NCBI RefSeq assembly: GCF_030269925.1
Contig: NC_085124.1
Location: 13,330,001 to 13,394,000, forward strand
Origin: Bombyx mori
Taxonomy: Eukaryota; Arthropoda; Insecta; Lepidoptera; Bombycidae
Length of the DNA stretch: 64,000 bases
Reading direction: 5' to 3'
Shown here: positions 10,537 through 19,769 of the stretch, piece by piece
Layout: each line of letters opens with the position of its first letter
How positions within the stretch are numbered: the stretch's first letter is position 1
Position numbers and translations under genes: made by a program
The notes under the pieces: model-generated
The model's database searches: none
The model's input: only the letters and a program-made list of their open reading frames with translations
What the model was told of the DNA's origin: nothing

Positions 10537-11596
10537 AATACACGGCATAGCCGCATCACTCCAAACGAGGGATTGCACCCTTAGCATTACCAATTTAACA
10601 TTGAGCTCATTCATCACTTTGCCCTCTACATGAAATATCTAAGATCTTTCGCAATAATTAGAACGCCGTAATAATTAACGGATGCCAATGTGGTCATTGC
10701 ACCTCAACATCTGTAGCCAGTTTAATAAACATCGATTACAATGATTTAAGATAATTATTCAAATATATACACCAAGTGGCCTACAAAGATACATTTGAAT
10801 ATCTCGCCACCGGCATTTCCAAATCAAATATGTACGATCGCTTGATTAGTTTGTTTTTAATGATACCGTTAACTTTTATCAAGAATTCGATGGTAAATTT
10901 GTCAATACATTAAAATGTTATTTGGCGCTTATATAATTATAGCGTCCAAAGATAAACTAACACTAAGATACGATAGGGTTAAGTACATCTCTAAAGTAAG
11001 AACCAGTATGAAATTGTTTATGCAACGGGTCGTCGATCTTTGCAGCCAAGTTAGTCGTAATATTCGTAACGATTTCCTTTTTTTTTGTATAGCTGGCTGA
11101 AAGGGTCAGACAAGACAATGTGAATTTCACCTGTATAACGAACGCCTGTCCCACCCAATCTCGACTAGCACATAGGGCTGATACGCGTCAGAAATGAATT
11201 ACTTGCGGATTTACAATTCGCCTTATCTGCAGTAAAGATGTTTCACTTTTTATCAGCGACAGACGACCTCAGGGATAATGGTTACGAGAGATCATGGACA
11301 TCACAACTTGATTGCTGCCACCTACTTTAATTATAAGTTGTAGCCAAAATTAAAATTGTTTTCATTAATGATTATCCATTTACAATTTCGACTTTATAGT
11401 GTTGTAATTTAATGCGTAATTGCTTTACAGCAGAAGTCGAGCAGGATGGTTGTATATGTGCATCATCACCAGTGATTTTGAAAATTTAGCAGGCTTAAGT
11501 TTGTTATAAATGTATTAAATTATTTATATTTGTGCGTGACAGTATTGTTATTTACAGCTAAGAAACTTTCAGATAATAATAATTTAACGACCATAC
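10537..11596. other. Intergenic, no feature seen
   Basis: Ordinary AT-rich DNA; only short chance frames. Confidence 0.5.
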
Positions 11597-11608
11597 TGCG
11601 ATAATGTT
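11597..11608 (+). repeat. TSD of the jockey element, left copy
   Basis: TGCGATAATGTT, repeated exactly at 16780-16791. It abuts the T-run that is the element's poly(A) tail. Confidence 0.85.
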
Positions 11609-11860
11609 TTTTTTTTTTTTTTTTTTTTTTTTATGATTGAAAGTTTACTGGTGGCCCGAAGGCCTTTCCAGTTTCACCAGGACAGGTGGGCGAGCAAAGG
11701 CTCAGCCAAGAGGGGTGGGATTTGCTAACAACTGCCCGAGCGCCTCCGAAGGAGACCTAACAACTCAAGAGCAATTGTTTCGCGAATGAATCTACTACCG
11801 GATCGGAATCGCGACCCGCTGAGAAGATCCGGCGAGGAACTCAGCGGGCTGATGCATGGG

Positions 11861-14743
11861 TTAGGTTGCACGTCGACCTCTTTGTCGAGTTCGACGAGTA
11901 CGGTTACCGGGGTCCCTAAGCCTGCCCCTAGTATTAGAGCTGAAGGCATCTAATGCAAAGGTTATTGGATCTGATGGATCCGTAAGGACGTGTCTAGGGC
12001 GTCGACGGTGACTGGCTCCTGCATGATCAGGATTCGGGGAGTAGTCAGCGGCGGCAACGATAAGGCGATTATCATGACGCATAGCCTTATCGAAGTATCG
12101 TTCCGACGCTGACTTCATGTATTTCCGAATTGATTCGAGGCCCAGGTCGTCGTGTAGGTCAACGTTCCTCACGAACCACGGAGCCCCGACAGCTAACCTG
12201 CAAAAGCGGGATTGTAGGGATTGGAGGGTGTCTATGTGTGTGCGGGCCGCGTGAGCGAACACCACACTCGCGTAAGTCATGACGGGCCTTATGCAAGTTT
12301 TGTAAAGTGTCACCTTGTTCCGAAGGGACATTTTACTCCGCTTACAGATCATGGGGTAGAGTCTACCGAGAATAAACGCGGCACGGTCACGGACTGATTT
12401 TATATGCGGGCGGAATGTCATCGATGCATCCAGGGTAACGCCCAGGTACTTGACCTTCCTGGCCCAGGGTATGGGTTGTCTAAAGAGAGTAATCGGGGGT
12501 GTGAGATTCCTCCTCCTAATCCGGGAGGAAATCCGTGTGGAGCTTCCCCTCTGAAATAGCACCGCAGTACTTTTCGCTGGGTTGATGTCTATGCGCCATT
12601 TTCGGAACCACTGTCCTAGGGCTAGGGCTGCGCTCTGAAGCTTCTTCGCGATTAGGGACTTATTTCTACTAGAATAGTAAACAGTCGTGTCGTCGGCGAA
12701 TAAAGCTAAATGGGTCGGCGGCGACCGGGGAATATCGTTGACGAATAAGCTAAATAGGAGGGGTGAGAGGACAGAGCCTTGCGGGACTCCAGCTGTGAGA
12801 GGTCGTGGGGAGGAGTGGGTTCCCTCGACTCGATATCGAAAAGAGCGGTTCGACAAGAAGTCCCGTATGATGAGCACGAGACTATCCGGCACGCCCATGT
12901 TGAATAGTTTGAAAATCAAACCATTGTGCCAGACTTTGTCGAACGCTTTTGCGACGTCGAAGAAGAGAGCTCCCGTGTATAACGGTTTTGGTCGATTAAG
13001 CCCCACAAGAATGTGCTCCGTGAGGCGGTGCACCTGTTGAACGCATGAGTGATTTGTACGGAATCCGAATTGTTCATCGATAAGAATGCCCTTGGATGAG
13101 ACGAAGTCTCTGAGGCGTTTGTAGAGCAGACGCTCATACAGTTTGCCTAGAGACATGAGGAGGCTAATCGGGCGGTAGCTCGTCGGATGATTTTTTGGTT
13201 TACCGGGTTTATGTATGCCGATAACGTCCGCTTCTTTCCACACCGCGGGAAAGATACAGTTCGCCATAGCGGCATTGAAAATAGATGCCAACATCACGAT
13301 GAGTTGGACGGGTAGAAGTTTAATAACGCGGTTGGATATACCGTCGGAACCGGGAGCCTTGCGAGGACGTAGGTCTTTGATCAAGTCTTTAACTTCCATC
13401 GGGGTGACGGGTGGTAACGCATCAGAGGGTGGCAAGGAGGCTCTGCGTTCTACCTCACTGTCTACTAATTCTACATGAACAGGGTCCACGGATTGAGTGC
13501 TGGGCGTGCACTGGGTTTGCAATGTATCGGCCAGCAGCTCTGCTTTTTCGTCATCATCGAACGCCGCGAGTCGGCCTGAGGGGCCTACGAGGGGGGGCAT
13601 AGTTACTACCGTATCCGATTTGAGAGTACGAGCTAAGCGGTAGTAAGACCTTTGGGAGGGCGCGAGTCCTTCTAAGAAATCAGACCATCTGGCATCTCGG
13701 ACTTCGGCGATGCGAGACTTTACGTCGCGTTGTAGGGCACGCATTCGAATACGATTTTCCGCGGTAGGATACCTGTCGTAGGCGCGTATCGAGGCGTTCT
13801 TAGCTCTAAGGAGTTCCCTAATATCGTCGGACAATTTGAAGCGGTGAAGGAAGTCCTCCGCTACAACTTGTTTCGATGACCTATCTAATGTCGAGGTGAT
13901 GTGTGACGTTAAGATGTCTATGGCTTCAGCGGTATCCTGAGGAGACGGGATAGAGTCCGGGTTAAACGGGAGCGATGGTGGATCAGATTCAGCCAGGCTG
14001 ATGCCCAGCGTGTGCCAATCCACCACAGTCCTCGTGACGGGAACGGAATCGGGAGCGCGACCGAGCTTCATAACGACGGGACGGTGGTCTGAATCTAACT
14101 CTGAAACTACTTCGATCGAGTGTAAGCGCAGAGTTACGTTTTTTAATAACGCTATGTCGAGTATATCCGGGCGATGCGCGATATTTAGCGGGTAGTGAGT
14201 CGGGGTTAGCGGAGCGACGATATCGAAGGCGAGATCATCGACTAACGCGTCAAGCCGCCTGCCATTCGGGGTTGTGGTGTGTGAGTTCCACCTGATGTGT
14301 TTACAATTTAGGTCGCCCGCCAGAATGACAGAGCTCCCCATACCGAGCAGCGCCTCGATATCACTGCTTAGAACGATCTTATCCGGTGGAAGATAAACGG
14401 ACGCGATAACGATCGGCGCGTGTCCCGTCAGTGAGATTCGGCACACTGATGCTTCGATATTAGCGAGCGCGGGAGGATCGAGCGGGACGCAATGCAGGGC
14501 TCTTCTATAGTAAATGACGGTACCACCACCACGGGCAGAGAGCCTGTCGTTCCTGACCATGTTATAGTTCGCGATTTTAGGGTCACGGCGCGCGGGCTTA
14601 AGTAGGGTCTCCTGCACTAAAAAGATATCAATTTGGTGGTCACGCAAAAAGTCAGAAACCTGATCACGTTGATTTGCGAGACCGTAAGCGTTAAAAAATC
14701 CTATCGTTACGGATAGGGGCTTTATTCTACTTATATACGCCAT
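11861..14743 (-). CDS. Jockey ORF2: endonuclease-reverse transcriptase, 960 aa
   Basis: The protein nicks target DNA and copies the element RNA at the nick. The APE-type endonuclease spans about residues 10-230: Asn18 block, Glu45 (VQETLL), AGDLNCKH, and the SDHRPV histidine near the end. Reverse transcriptase spans about 440-730: GSDGISNR, SYRPISLL, EQFGFR, FFDVAKAFDKVWH, GVPQGSVLSP and active-site FADD at 682-685 (12700-12689). The C-terminus is Arg-rich. The stop codon of ORF1 precedes this ATG by one codon (TAA-TCA-ATG), which points to reinitiation after ORF1. Length is typical of jockey ORF2 and there is no damage. Confidence 0.93.
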   Translation of the reverse strand: MAYISRIKPLSVTIGFFNAYGLANQRDQVSDFLRDHQIDIFLVQETLLKPARRDPKIANYNMVRNDRLSARGGGTVIYYRRALHCVPLDPPALANIEASVCRISLTGHAPIVIASVYLPPDKIVLSSDIEALLGMGSSVILAGDLNCKHIRWNSHTTTPNGRRLDALVDDLAFDIVAPLTPTHYPLNIAHRPDILDIALLKNVTLRLHSIEVVSELDSDHRPVVMKLGRAPDSVPVTRTVVDWHTLGISLAESDPPSLPFNPDSIPSPQDTAEAIDILTSHITSTLDRSSKQVVAEDFLHRFKLSDDIRELLRAKNASIRAYDRYPTAENRIRMRALQRDVKSRIAEVRDARWSDFLEGLAPSQRSYYRLARTLKSDTVVTMPPLVGPSGRLAAFDDDEKAELLADTLQTQCTPSTQSVDPVHVELVDSEVERRASLPPSDALPPVTPMEVKDLIKDLRPRKAPGSDGISNRVIKLLPVQLIVMLASIFNAAMANCIFPAVWKEADVIGIHKPGKPKNHPTSYRPISLLMSLGKLYERLLYKRLRDFVSSKGILIDEQFGFRTNHSCVQQVHRLTEHILVGLNRPKPLYTGALFFDVAKAFDKVWHNGLIFKLFNMGVPDSLVLIIRDFLSNRSFRYRVEGTHSSPRPLTAGVPQGSVLSPLLFSLFVNDIPRSPPTHLALFADDTTVYYSSRNKSLIAKKLQSAALALGQWFRKWRIDINPAKSTAVLFQRGSSTRISSRIRRRNLTPPITLFRQPIPWARKVKYLGVTLDASMTFRPHIKSVRDRAAFILGRLYPMICKRSKMSLRNKVTLYKTCIRPVMTYASVVFAHAARTHIDTLQSLQSRFCRLAVGAPWFVRNVDLHDDLGLESIRKYMKSASERYFDKAMRHDNRLIVAAADYSPNPDHAGASHRRRPRHVLTDPSDPITFALDAFSSNTRGRLRDPGNRTRRTRQRGRRAT

Positions 14744-14746
14744 TGA

Positions 14747-16420
14747 TTACCGGCGGAGTGAGGGGAGGACGTACGTATTTAATGACGCGTATACGTCGGC
14801 GTATTCCTGCACAACGGCGATAAAGTGTTGTGCAGTGGAGGCAGCGCGAATGGCGTCGCCCAAAGCGTTAACGCGCTCAAAGTTGATCGACTGAAAGAAG
14901 TCGATCGCTAAAGCGAGATTGTCGGACGCGGTCGGAGGGCAAGTCGCGGGAGAGGGACGAGTCGCGGGGGCGGGACGAATCGCGGAGGAGAGAGTTGTAG
15001 CCGTGTTCGTGTACGGCAGCGGTTTTGCCCAGGCCGAGACACTGGGCACCGCCGCCGGAACGAACGCTGGCTTAGCCTGCGACGCAGAGGGTGCCGAGGC
15101 TTTGATGTCTGGGCCGGAAGCTCGGAGGCGGTTTTGGCGGGCGACGCGGCGATTTATTTTAGGGGCTCGGGGGCAACCACGGTAATTCGCGGGGTGACCC
15201 TGTGTTCGACACAGGACGCAGCTAGGCGGTTCCGTCGCGGTTTTTTGGTCGCGAGCGCAGAGGGCCGTGGCGTGATCGCCCAAACACTTAACACATCGGG
15301 GGCGCGCGTGACAGTTACGGGAAGAGTGCCCGTACAATTGACAGTTATGGCACTGGCTAGGAGTGCCTTTTTTATGGGGGGCTTCGACAGCGATACCAGA
15401 GAGCCTACAGACGGTCTGTGTGTTAAAGATTTTCTTACCCTCGGGGGTAGGCTGGAGAGCGACTAGAACCATATTATATGGCTCCCTACCGCGACCGGTG
15501 TGCATACGGTGCACAGAATTCACTGGTAGGCCTTGTTCTAACAGGTCGGCTTTTACGAGCTCTACATCTAACTCTTTAGGGATTCCGCGTATTACAACGC
15601 GGAGTTCGCGCTCCTCCTGGAGCGTATACGTATGGAAACTTATACGCTCCTTACGGAGGTAAGAAGAGAGGGCCCTATGGTCGTCGGGTGTTTGAACCTT
15701 AATTTGAATGCCGTTCGCGAGGTTACGGGCATTCGTGAAATTTATATTTTTGGCCTTAAGGGCCAGGCAAACTCGATCCCAAGCTGCCTTCTCCTGAAGG
15801 ATAACCGGGGGAGGGGTCTGGGTTTTATTTTGTGCCACCGGACGCGGCGACGGAGTGGCACGGGCTGGGGGCGCAACGGGAGTCTGAGGGCGGGGGCGCG
15901 ACGCGTTCACGGCTTTGCTAATTTTAGCGGCCGCGGGAGCTCGAGACTCCGCGGCACGCTTCTTACCCTTCTGTACCAGGGTGAATCCATCCGTCGATGA
16001 GGCGGGGGCGAGGTCGACCTCCATGTCCGAGTCAGAGTCGGAGCACGAGGAGGCGGGTGCAGGCGACCTACGAGCAAGTGTAGGTGTTTTAGAGGGCGCG
16101 ACGGAGGCCGCGGATGATCGCTCAGCTGAAACGATGGTCACGGCGGACGACGCAGCAGCTTTTCTCGCCAGTATAGGCGACACGGGAGCGGCAGGCACGA
16201 CAGAGGCTGCGGTGCTCAATGCAGAAGCTCTGCACGCAGGTACAGGCGACGCAGAAGCAGCGAGCGCGGCGGAGTCCTCGAGAGGGCTCGCAGTGTGATT
16301 GGCCTTGAAGGCCAAAAACTCCGAGGCGAGCTGTGGGTGGCGAAGTCGGAGGAATTCCGCGAATACAGCGTCCATGATCGCTGAGTACCCAGGTGGGGCG
16401 GCCCCGGGTCTTGAAAACAC
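14747..16420 (-). CDS. Jockey ORF1: Gag-like nucleic-acid-binding protein, 557 aa
   Basis: ORF1p of jockey elements binds element RNA and forms the particle carrying it to DNA. The N-terminal ~190 residues are Ala/Ser/Pro-rich and low in complexity. A central domain (about 205-340) resembles the PRE_C2HC region that precedes the knuckles in this clade. Three CCHC knuckles follow: CX2CX4HX4C (CHNCQLYGHSSRNC), CX2CX3HX4C (CVKCLGDHATALC) and CX2CX4HX6C (CVLCRTQGHPANYRGC). I chose the first ATG (16420) because it opens the long frame after a GC-rich leader; a start at the next Met (about codon 16) is possible. Intact. Confidence 0.9.
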   Translation of the reverse strand: MFSRPGAAPPGYSAIMDAVFAEFLRLRHPQLASEFLAFKANHTASPLEDSAALAASASPVPACRASALSTAASVVPAAPVSPILARKAAASSAVTIVSAERSSAASVAPSKTPTLARRSPAPASSCSDSDSDMEVDLAPASSTDGFTLVQKGKKRAAESRAPAAAKISKAVNASRPRPQTPVAPPARATPSPRPVAQNKTQTPPPVILQEKAAWDRVCLALKAKNINFTNARNLANGIQIKVQTPDDHRALSSYLRKERISFHTYTLQEERELRVVIRGIPKELDVELVKADLLEQGLPVNSVHRMHTGRGREPYNMVLVALQPTPEGKKIFNTQTVCRLSGIAVEAPHKKGTPSQCHNCQLYGHSSRNCHARPRCVKCLGDHATALCARDQKTATEPPSCVLCRTQGHPANYRGCPRAPKINRRVARQNRLRASGPDIKASAPSASQAKPAFVPAAVPSVSAWAKPLPYTNTATTLSSAIRPAPATRPSPATCPPTASDNLALAIDFFQSINFERVNALGDAIRAASTAQHFIAVVQEYADVYASLNTYVLPSLRR

Positions 16421-16779
16421 TCGCCTTGCGGCGAGGCCCCAACTTCTCGGACCTGAGCGGTTCTATTGAACACAGGTGGCAATGCGGCGCGATTACTACA
16501 GGACAAAGAAAAAGCACAACAAAACAGAAATTACGAAAAGAAACAAAACAAATAAATACTTGCAGGAAACCACTTTGTCGGCAGATGTACCACGAACACA
16601 GAAACAACAAAAGGAAACAAAACAAATAAAAACTTCCAGAAAGAGCACTTAGTCGGCAGATGTACCACAAACACAGGCCGCGCGAACAATGGCCGGGCTA
16701 ACAAAAGCCGGGCGAACAAAGACCGGGCGATCGAGTGGACGATGAGCACGTCCGCACGTGACGGGTGCCTCTATCGGAA
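16421..16779 (-). promoter_or_regulatory. Jockey 5' UTR with tandem monomers
   Basis: Two copies of a 74-75-bp unit lie at about 16540-16688, both carrying GTCGGCAGATGTACCAC. Nearer the 5' end, four 15-16-bp units of GCCGGGCGAACAAA type lie at 16675-16740. Non-LTR elements carry internal promoters in this region; that the repeats have promoter function is inference. Confidence 0.55.
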
Positions 16780-16791
16780 TGCGATAATGTT
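16780..16791 (+). repeat. TSD of the jockey element, right copy
   Basis: TGCGATAATGTT, identical to 11597-11608. It fixes the 5' end of the LINE at 16779. Confidence 0.85.
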
Positions 16792-17157
16792 CTTAAGCCT
16801 ACGGGTCCTTCAGATGCCGTGGGTCATCGAACCGGTGCACTTGCACGCGACAAACGAGATTGAAAACAATTTTACCGTTACCCGATACATTTCGGAGCGA
16901 GTTCTTTTTTATTTTGCTCTTACAAGGATGGCGCCAACCGGCGACATCCGATTCTTGTTGTGGGAATAGAGTCGCTAAAGCGCTTTGCAGTGATCAATTT
17001 GTTTTATTTCAGCACAACGACCAATTCCAGTTGATTGGACGGACGCAGTTTTCATTGTATAATTGGCTGCCGTAGTCATTTAGTTCGCGCGCACTAATAT
17101 GATACAGGTCAGATAATCCCGGGCTTACATTACTAGTATTCTATCCTAAAAGAAAGT
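16792..17157. other. Intergenic, no feature seen
   Basis: No repeat or gene supported. Confidence 0.4.
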
Positions 17158-17850
17158 CTCAGTAAAGGCAGCAATGTTCTTTGAGTTAATATACTGGCTA
17201 ATATAATGGATCGAATGCGTAACGAGGTGATCCGAGAGAGAACCAAAGCTATCGACGCAGCACCTCGGATTAGTAAGCCGAAGTGGTAATGGGCTGGCCA
17301 TATTAACCCGACAACCGATGATCGTTGGGATAAACGTGGTTTTGAGTCATCATCATCATCATCAGCTTTTATCTGCCCACTGCTGGACATAGGCCTTCCC
17401 CAATGCCTTCCACAAAATGCGGTCCTCCACCTTCCGCATCCAACGACTTCCCGCCGTGCGCACTAAGTCGTCAGTCCACCTGGTTGGAGGACGCCCCACG
17501 CTCCTGGTACCCATTCGTGGCCTCCATTCGAGGACTTTCCTCCCCCACTTGGCGTCGCTGGCTCGACAGATGTGACCGGCCCATTGCCACTTCAGCCTGC
17601 TAACTTTGATAGCTATGTCGTCGACTTTGGTTCACCGTCGAATTTCTTCGTTCCGGATTTTGAGTGGGGACCGCGAATTGGCAAAATTAGTGCAGGAGAT
17701 CCTCAGGCTCGCTGGAGTAACGATCTATACAAAGTGGCCGGCAAGATCTGAATAAGAGAAGCCAGAGATAGAGCTCAGTAGTGGAGAGAGTTATGAGTTT
17801 TGGGGAGGTTATGTCCAGCAGTGGACTGCTATAGGTTAGTGATGTAATGT
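17158..17850 (+). pseudogene. RTE-like LINE 3' remnant, interrupted
   Basis: Plus-strand remains of the C-terminus of an RTE-type polyprotein: an IRERTK...ISKPKW.WAGHI block, then after an insertion RWSNDL and YVQQWTAIG before the stop. In-frame stops show decay. It is split at 17348-17657 by a reverse-oriented relative, with TTTTGAGT repeated at 17340-17347 and 17658-17665. Confidence 0.65.
17348..17657 (-). mobile_element. Second RTE-like LINE 3' end, nested
   Basis: Minus-strand frame with SRLKWQWAGHI, GRPPTRWTDDL and AYVQQWADKS then stop, ending in a (TGA)n-type tail (17348-17366). It is bounded by an 8-bp TSD (TTTTGAGT), so it inserted into the older RTE copy. About 310 bp remain. Confidence 0.7.
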
Positions 17851-19315
17851 GAATATCATGGCTAAATGGTATTCACTGGTGGCAGGTAGTGAGCCCACAC
17901 GGGTACAGCGTTCTCCCTATTTCAGTTGTAAGTTCTGTGTTCTAGTTTGAACGGATTGGACTGCCATTTTGAAATACTATTGAGACCTCACTACTTTGCG
18001 ATGTCTGTGTATTCTGGAAGCGACTTGAAGCTAGAGGAGCAAAAACACAAAAATGCAAAGGTAGTGGAACCGAAATTTCGTCATCTATTTGAAGCGCTTG
18101 AAGCGATGTATTTACTTATTGATCGTCCGGAACCGGTAGATGCCGTTATTGAATGGAACACTAGCGCCTAGCCATTATTACTGTGTCAGAGCACACTACG
18201 ATATATTTCGTGTTAATAATAAAATAATCTGACGAAGCGTTTTGCGGATAATAATAATTATGTACTTTTAGGTTATTAAACTACCTTGCATTTTGGTTTT
18301 CTAAGTATACAGTTTTGATTGTCTATTAAACTGCTGACGATTTGTTACTGATCTCTTGTATATAAAAGGAAATAAAAGTTGTACATTATTTCGTGTTTGA
18401 GCAACTGTTTGTGTGGAATTTAATTTTCTATTTCTGTATACTAAAATGTACCTTCTATTTCTTCTTTATCTCCGCCTTATCCCACTAGGCAAAGTGAATT
18501 TTTCAATTCTGTTATGCATCGCTGTGAAGATTTTGGCAAAGTTTTACGACTGCCTGACGTCAATCCTCCTTAGGAATGCTTTTGTTGATAGTTTTAAATA
18601 TACCTGTCCTTTAGTAAACTATATCTATGTTTTATTATTACTTATTGACTCATTTTTAATTTTGATAGCGACGGTATTCAATTTTTCCGTTGTCTATGGG
18701 ATAAAGAAGTCTGGGGGACGGCCATGAATTAGTCTATCTATAATTTAAGTAAAGAGTGGAACAAGGCTGCATGAGTGTGGCTCTCGAAAACTTTTTTAAC
18801 GAACTCACACAGCCACACATCAGCTGTTACCTTAAGACACCGCTTCTCAAATTTTAGTGTCCCACCGAACCAAAACATAGAAAACTTGTGTGAACCACTC
18901 CATAAAAAGTATTATTTTTTAAGCCAAGCGAGTTCACGTGTCTATGACTATTTTTTAGTTCATACTCATACAATTGTTCAAGGGGTGTATTCACAATTAT
19001 AGAAATATATATTCTAGATAAGGTGGAGCCAAAGGAGAAGAAGCCAATGTACGAGTGTATACTGTACCAACAAAGTAACCGGCTATACCGAACTTACCGA
19101 CTTGGGAACGCACATTATAGAGAAGGTATTTCAGTTTCCAGTTCGCATAGCACAACGAATCCTAGTTTGAGGTCAGGTGATCGCGTATGACTTGTCTCTA
19201 TTTTTATTGAACACTAGCTGACCCGGGAGACTTCGTAGTGCCTCAATCGGTAAATAAAAGACCTAAACTCTTGTATAAAATAAACTTAAAACAAACAAAA
19301 GGAATCCTTTTATAA
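17851..19315. other. Intergenic; old repeat debris and two small unexplained frames
   Basis: 17893-17995 resembles a very diverged Bm1 body. A plus frame ending at 18171 (about 57 codons from 18001; acidic, LFEALEAMYLLID) and a hydrophobic frame at 18413-18727 are open. Neither has splice, promoter or family evidence, and they may be chance. ACTAGCTGACCCGGGAGACT at 19212 is the start motif of the dispersed lepidopteran repeat. Confidence 0.35.
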
Positions 19316-19762
19316 AGTCGTCGTGGCCTAACGGATAAGACGTCCGATGCATTCGTGTTGAAGCGATGCACCGGTGTTCGAATCCCGCAGGCGGGTACCA
19401 ATTTTTCTAATGAAATACGTACTCAACAAATGTTCACGATTGACTTCCACGGTGAAGGAATAACATCGTGTAATAAAAATGAAACCCGCAAAATTATAAT
19501 TTGCGTAATTACTGGTGGTAGGACCTCTTATGAGTCCGCACGGGTAGGTACCACCGCCCCGCCTATTTCTGCCGTGAAGCAGTAATGCGTTTCGGTTTGA
19601 AGGGTGGGGCAGCCGTTGTGACTATACTGAGACCTTAGAACTATATCTCAAGGTGTGTGGCGCATTTACGTTGTAGATGTCTATGGGCTCCAGTAACCAC
19701 TTAACATCAGGTGGGCTGTGAGCTCGTCCACACATCTAAGCAATAAAAAAAAAAAAAAAAAA
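19316..19762 (+). mobile_element. Bm1 SINE, full length
   Basis: The tRNA-like head carries box A (GTGGCCTAACGGATAAG) and box B (GGTGTTCGAATCCC), giving an RNA polymerase III promoter. The complete body and a long A-tail follow. It is one of the best-preserved copies and directly abuts the DD37D transposase remnant. Confidence 0.92.
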
Positions 19763-19769
19763 AATCCTA

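Larger units (their letters stand above)
11609..16779 (-). mobile_element. Complete jockey-clade LINE (BMC1-like), 5.17 kb
   Basis: Sense is the minus strand: 5' UTR 16779-16421, ORF1 16420-14747, ORF2 14743-11861, 3' UTR 11860 to about 11638, poly(A) at 11609-11637. A perfect 12-bp TSD bounds it, so both ends are defined. Both ORFs are open and all endonuclease, reverse-transcriptase and zinc-knuckle motifs are present, so this copy could be autonomous. The 3' UTR occurs again as truncated fragments at 22405-22712 and 29060-29150. Size and layout fit what I recall of Bombyx BMC1/jockey elements, but the exact family name is not certain. Confidence 0.92.

Noticed and set aside
17947..18171. 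74-codon acidic frame
   Set aside because: The start is inside old repeat-like DNA and no homology is recognisable; mentioned only in the intergenic entry.
18413..18727. Hydrophobic 104-codon frame resembling a membrane protein
   Set aside because: AT-rich DNA gives Phe/Leu/Ile-rich chance frames; no splice site, promoter or family motif supports it.
19316..19400. tRNA gene-like sequence with A and B boxes (also 3190-3270, 22955-23025, 48150-48240, 52637-52705, 61000-61060)
   Set aside because: Each is the head of a dispersed SINE followed by its body and tail; acceptor stems are not intact.
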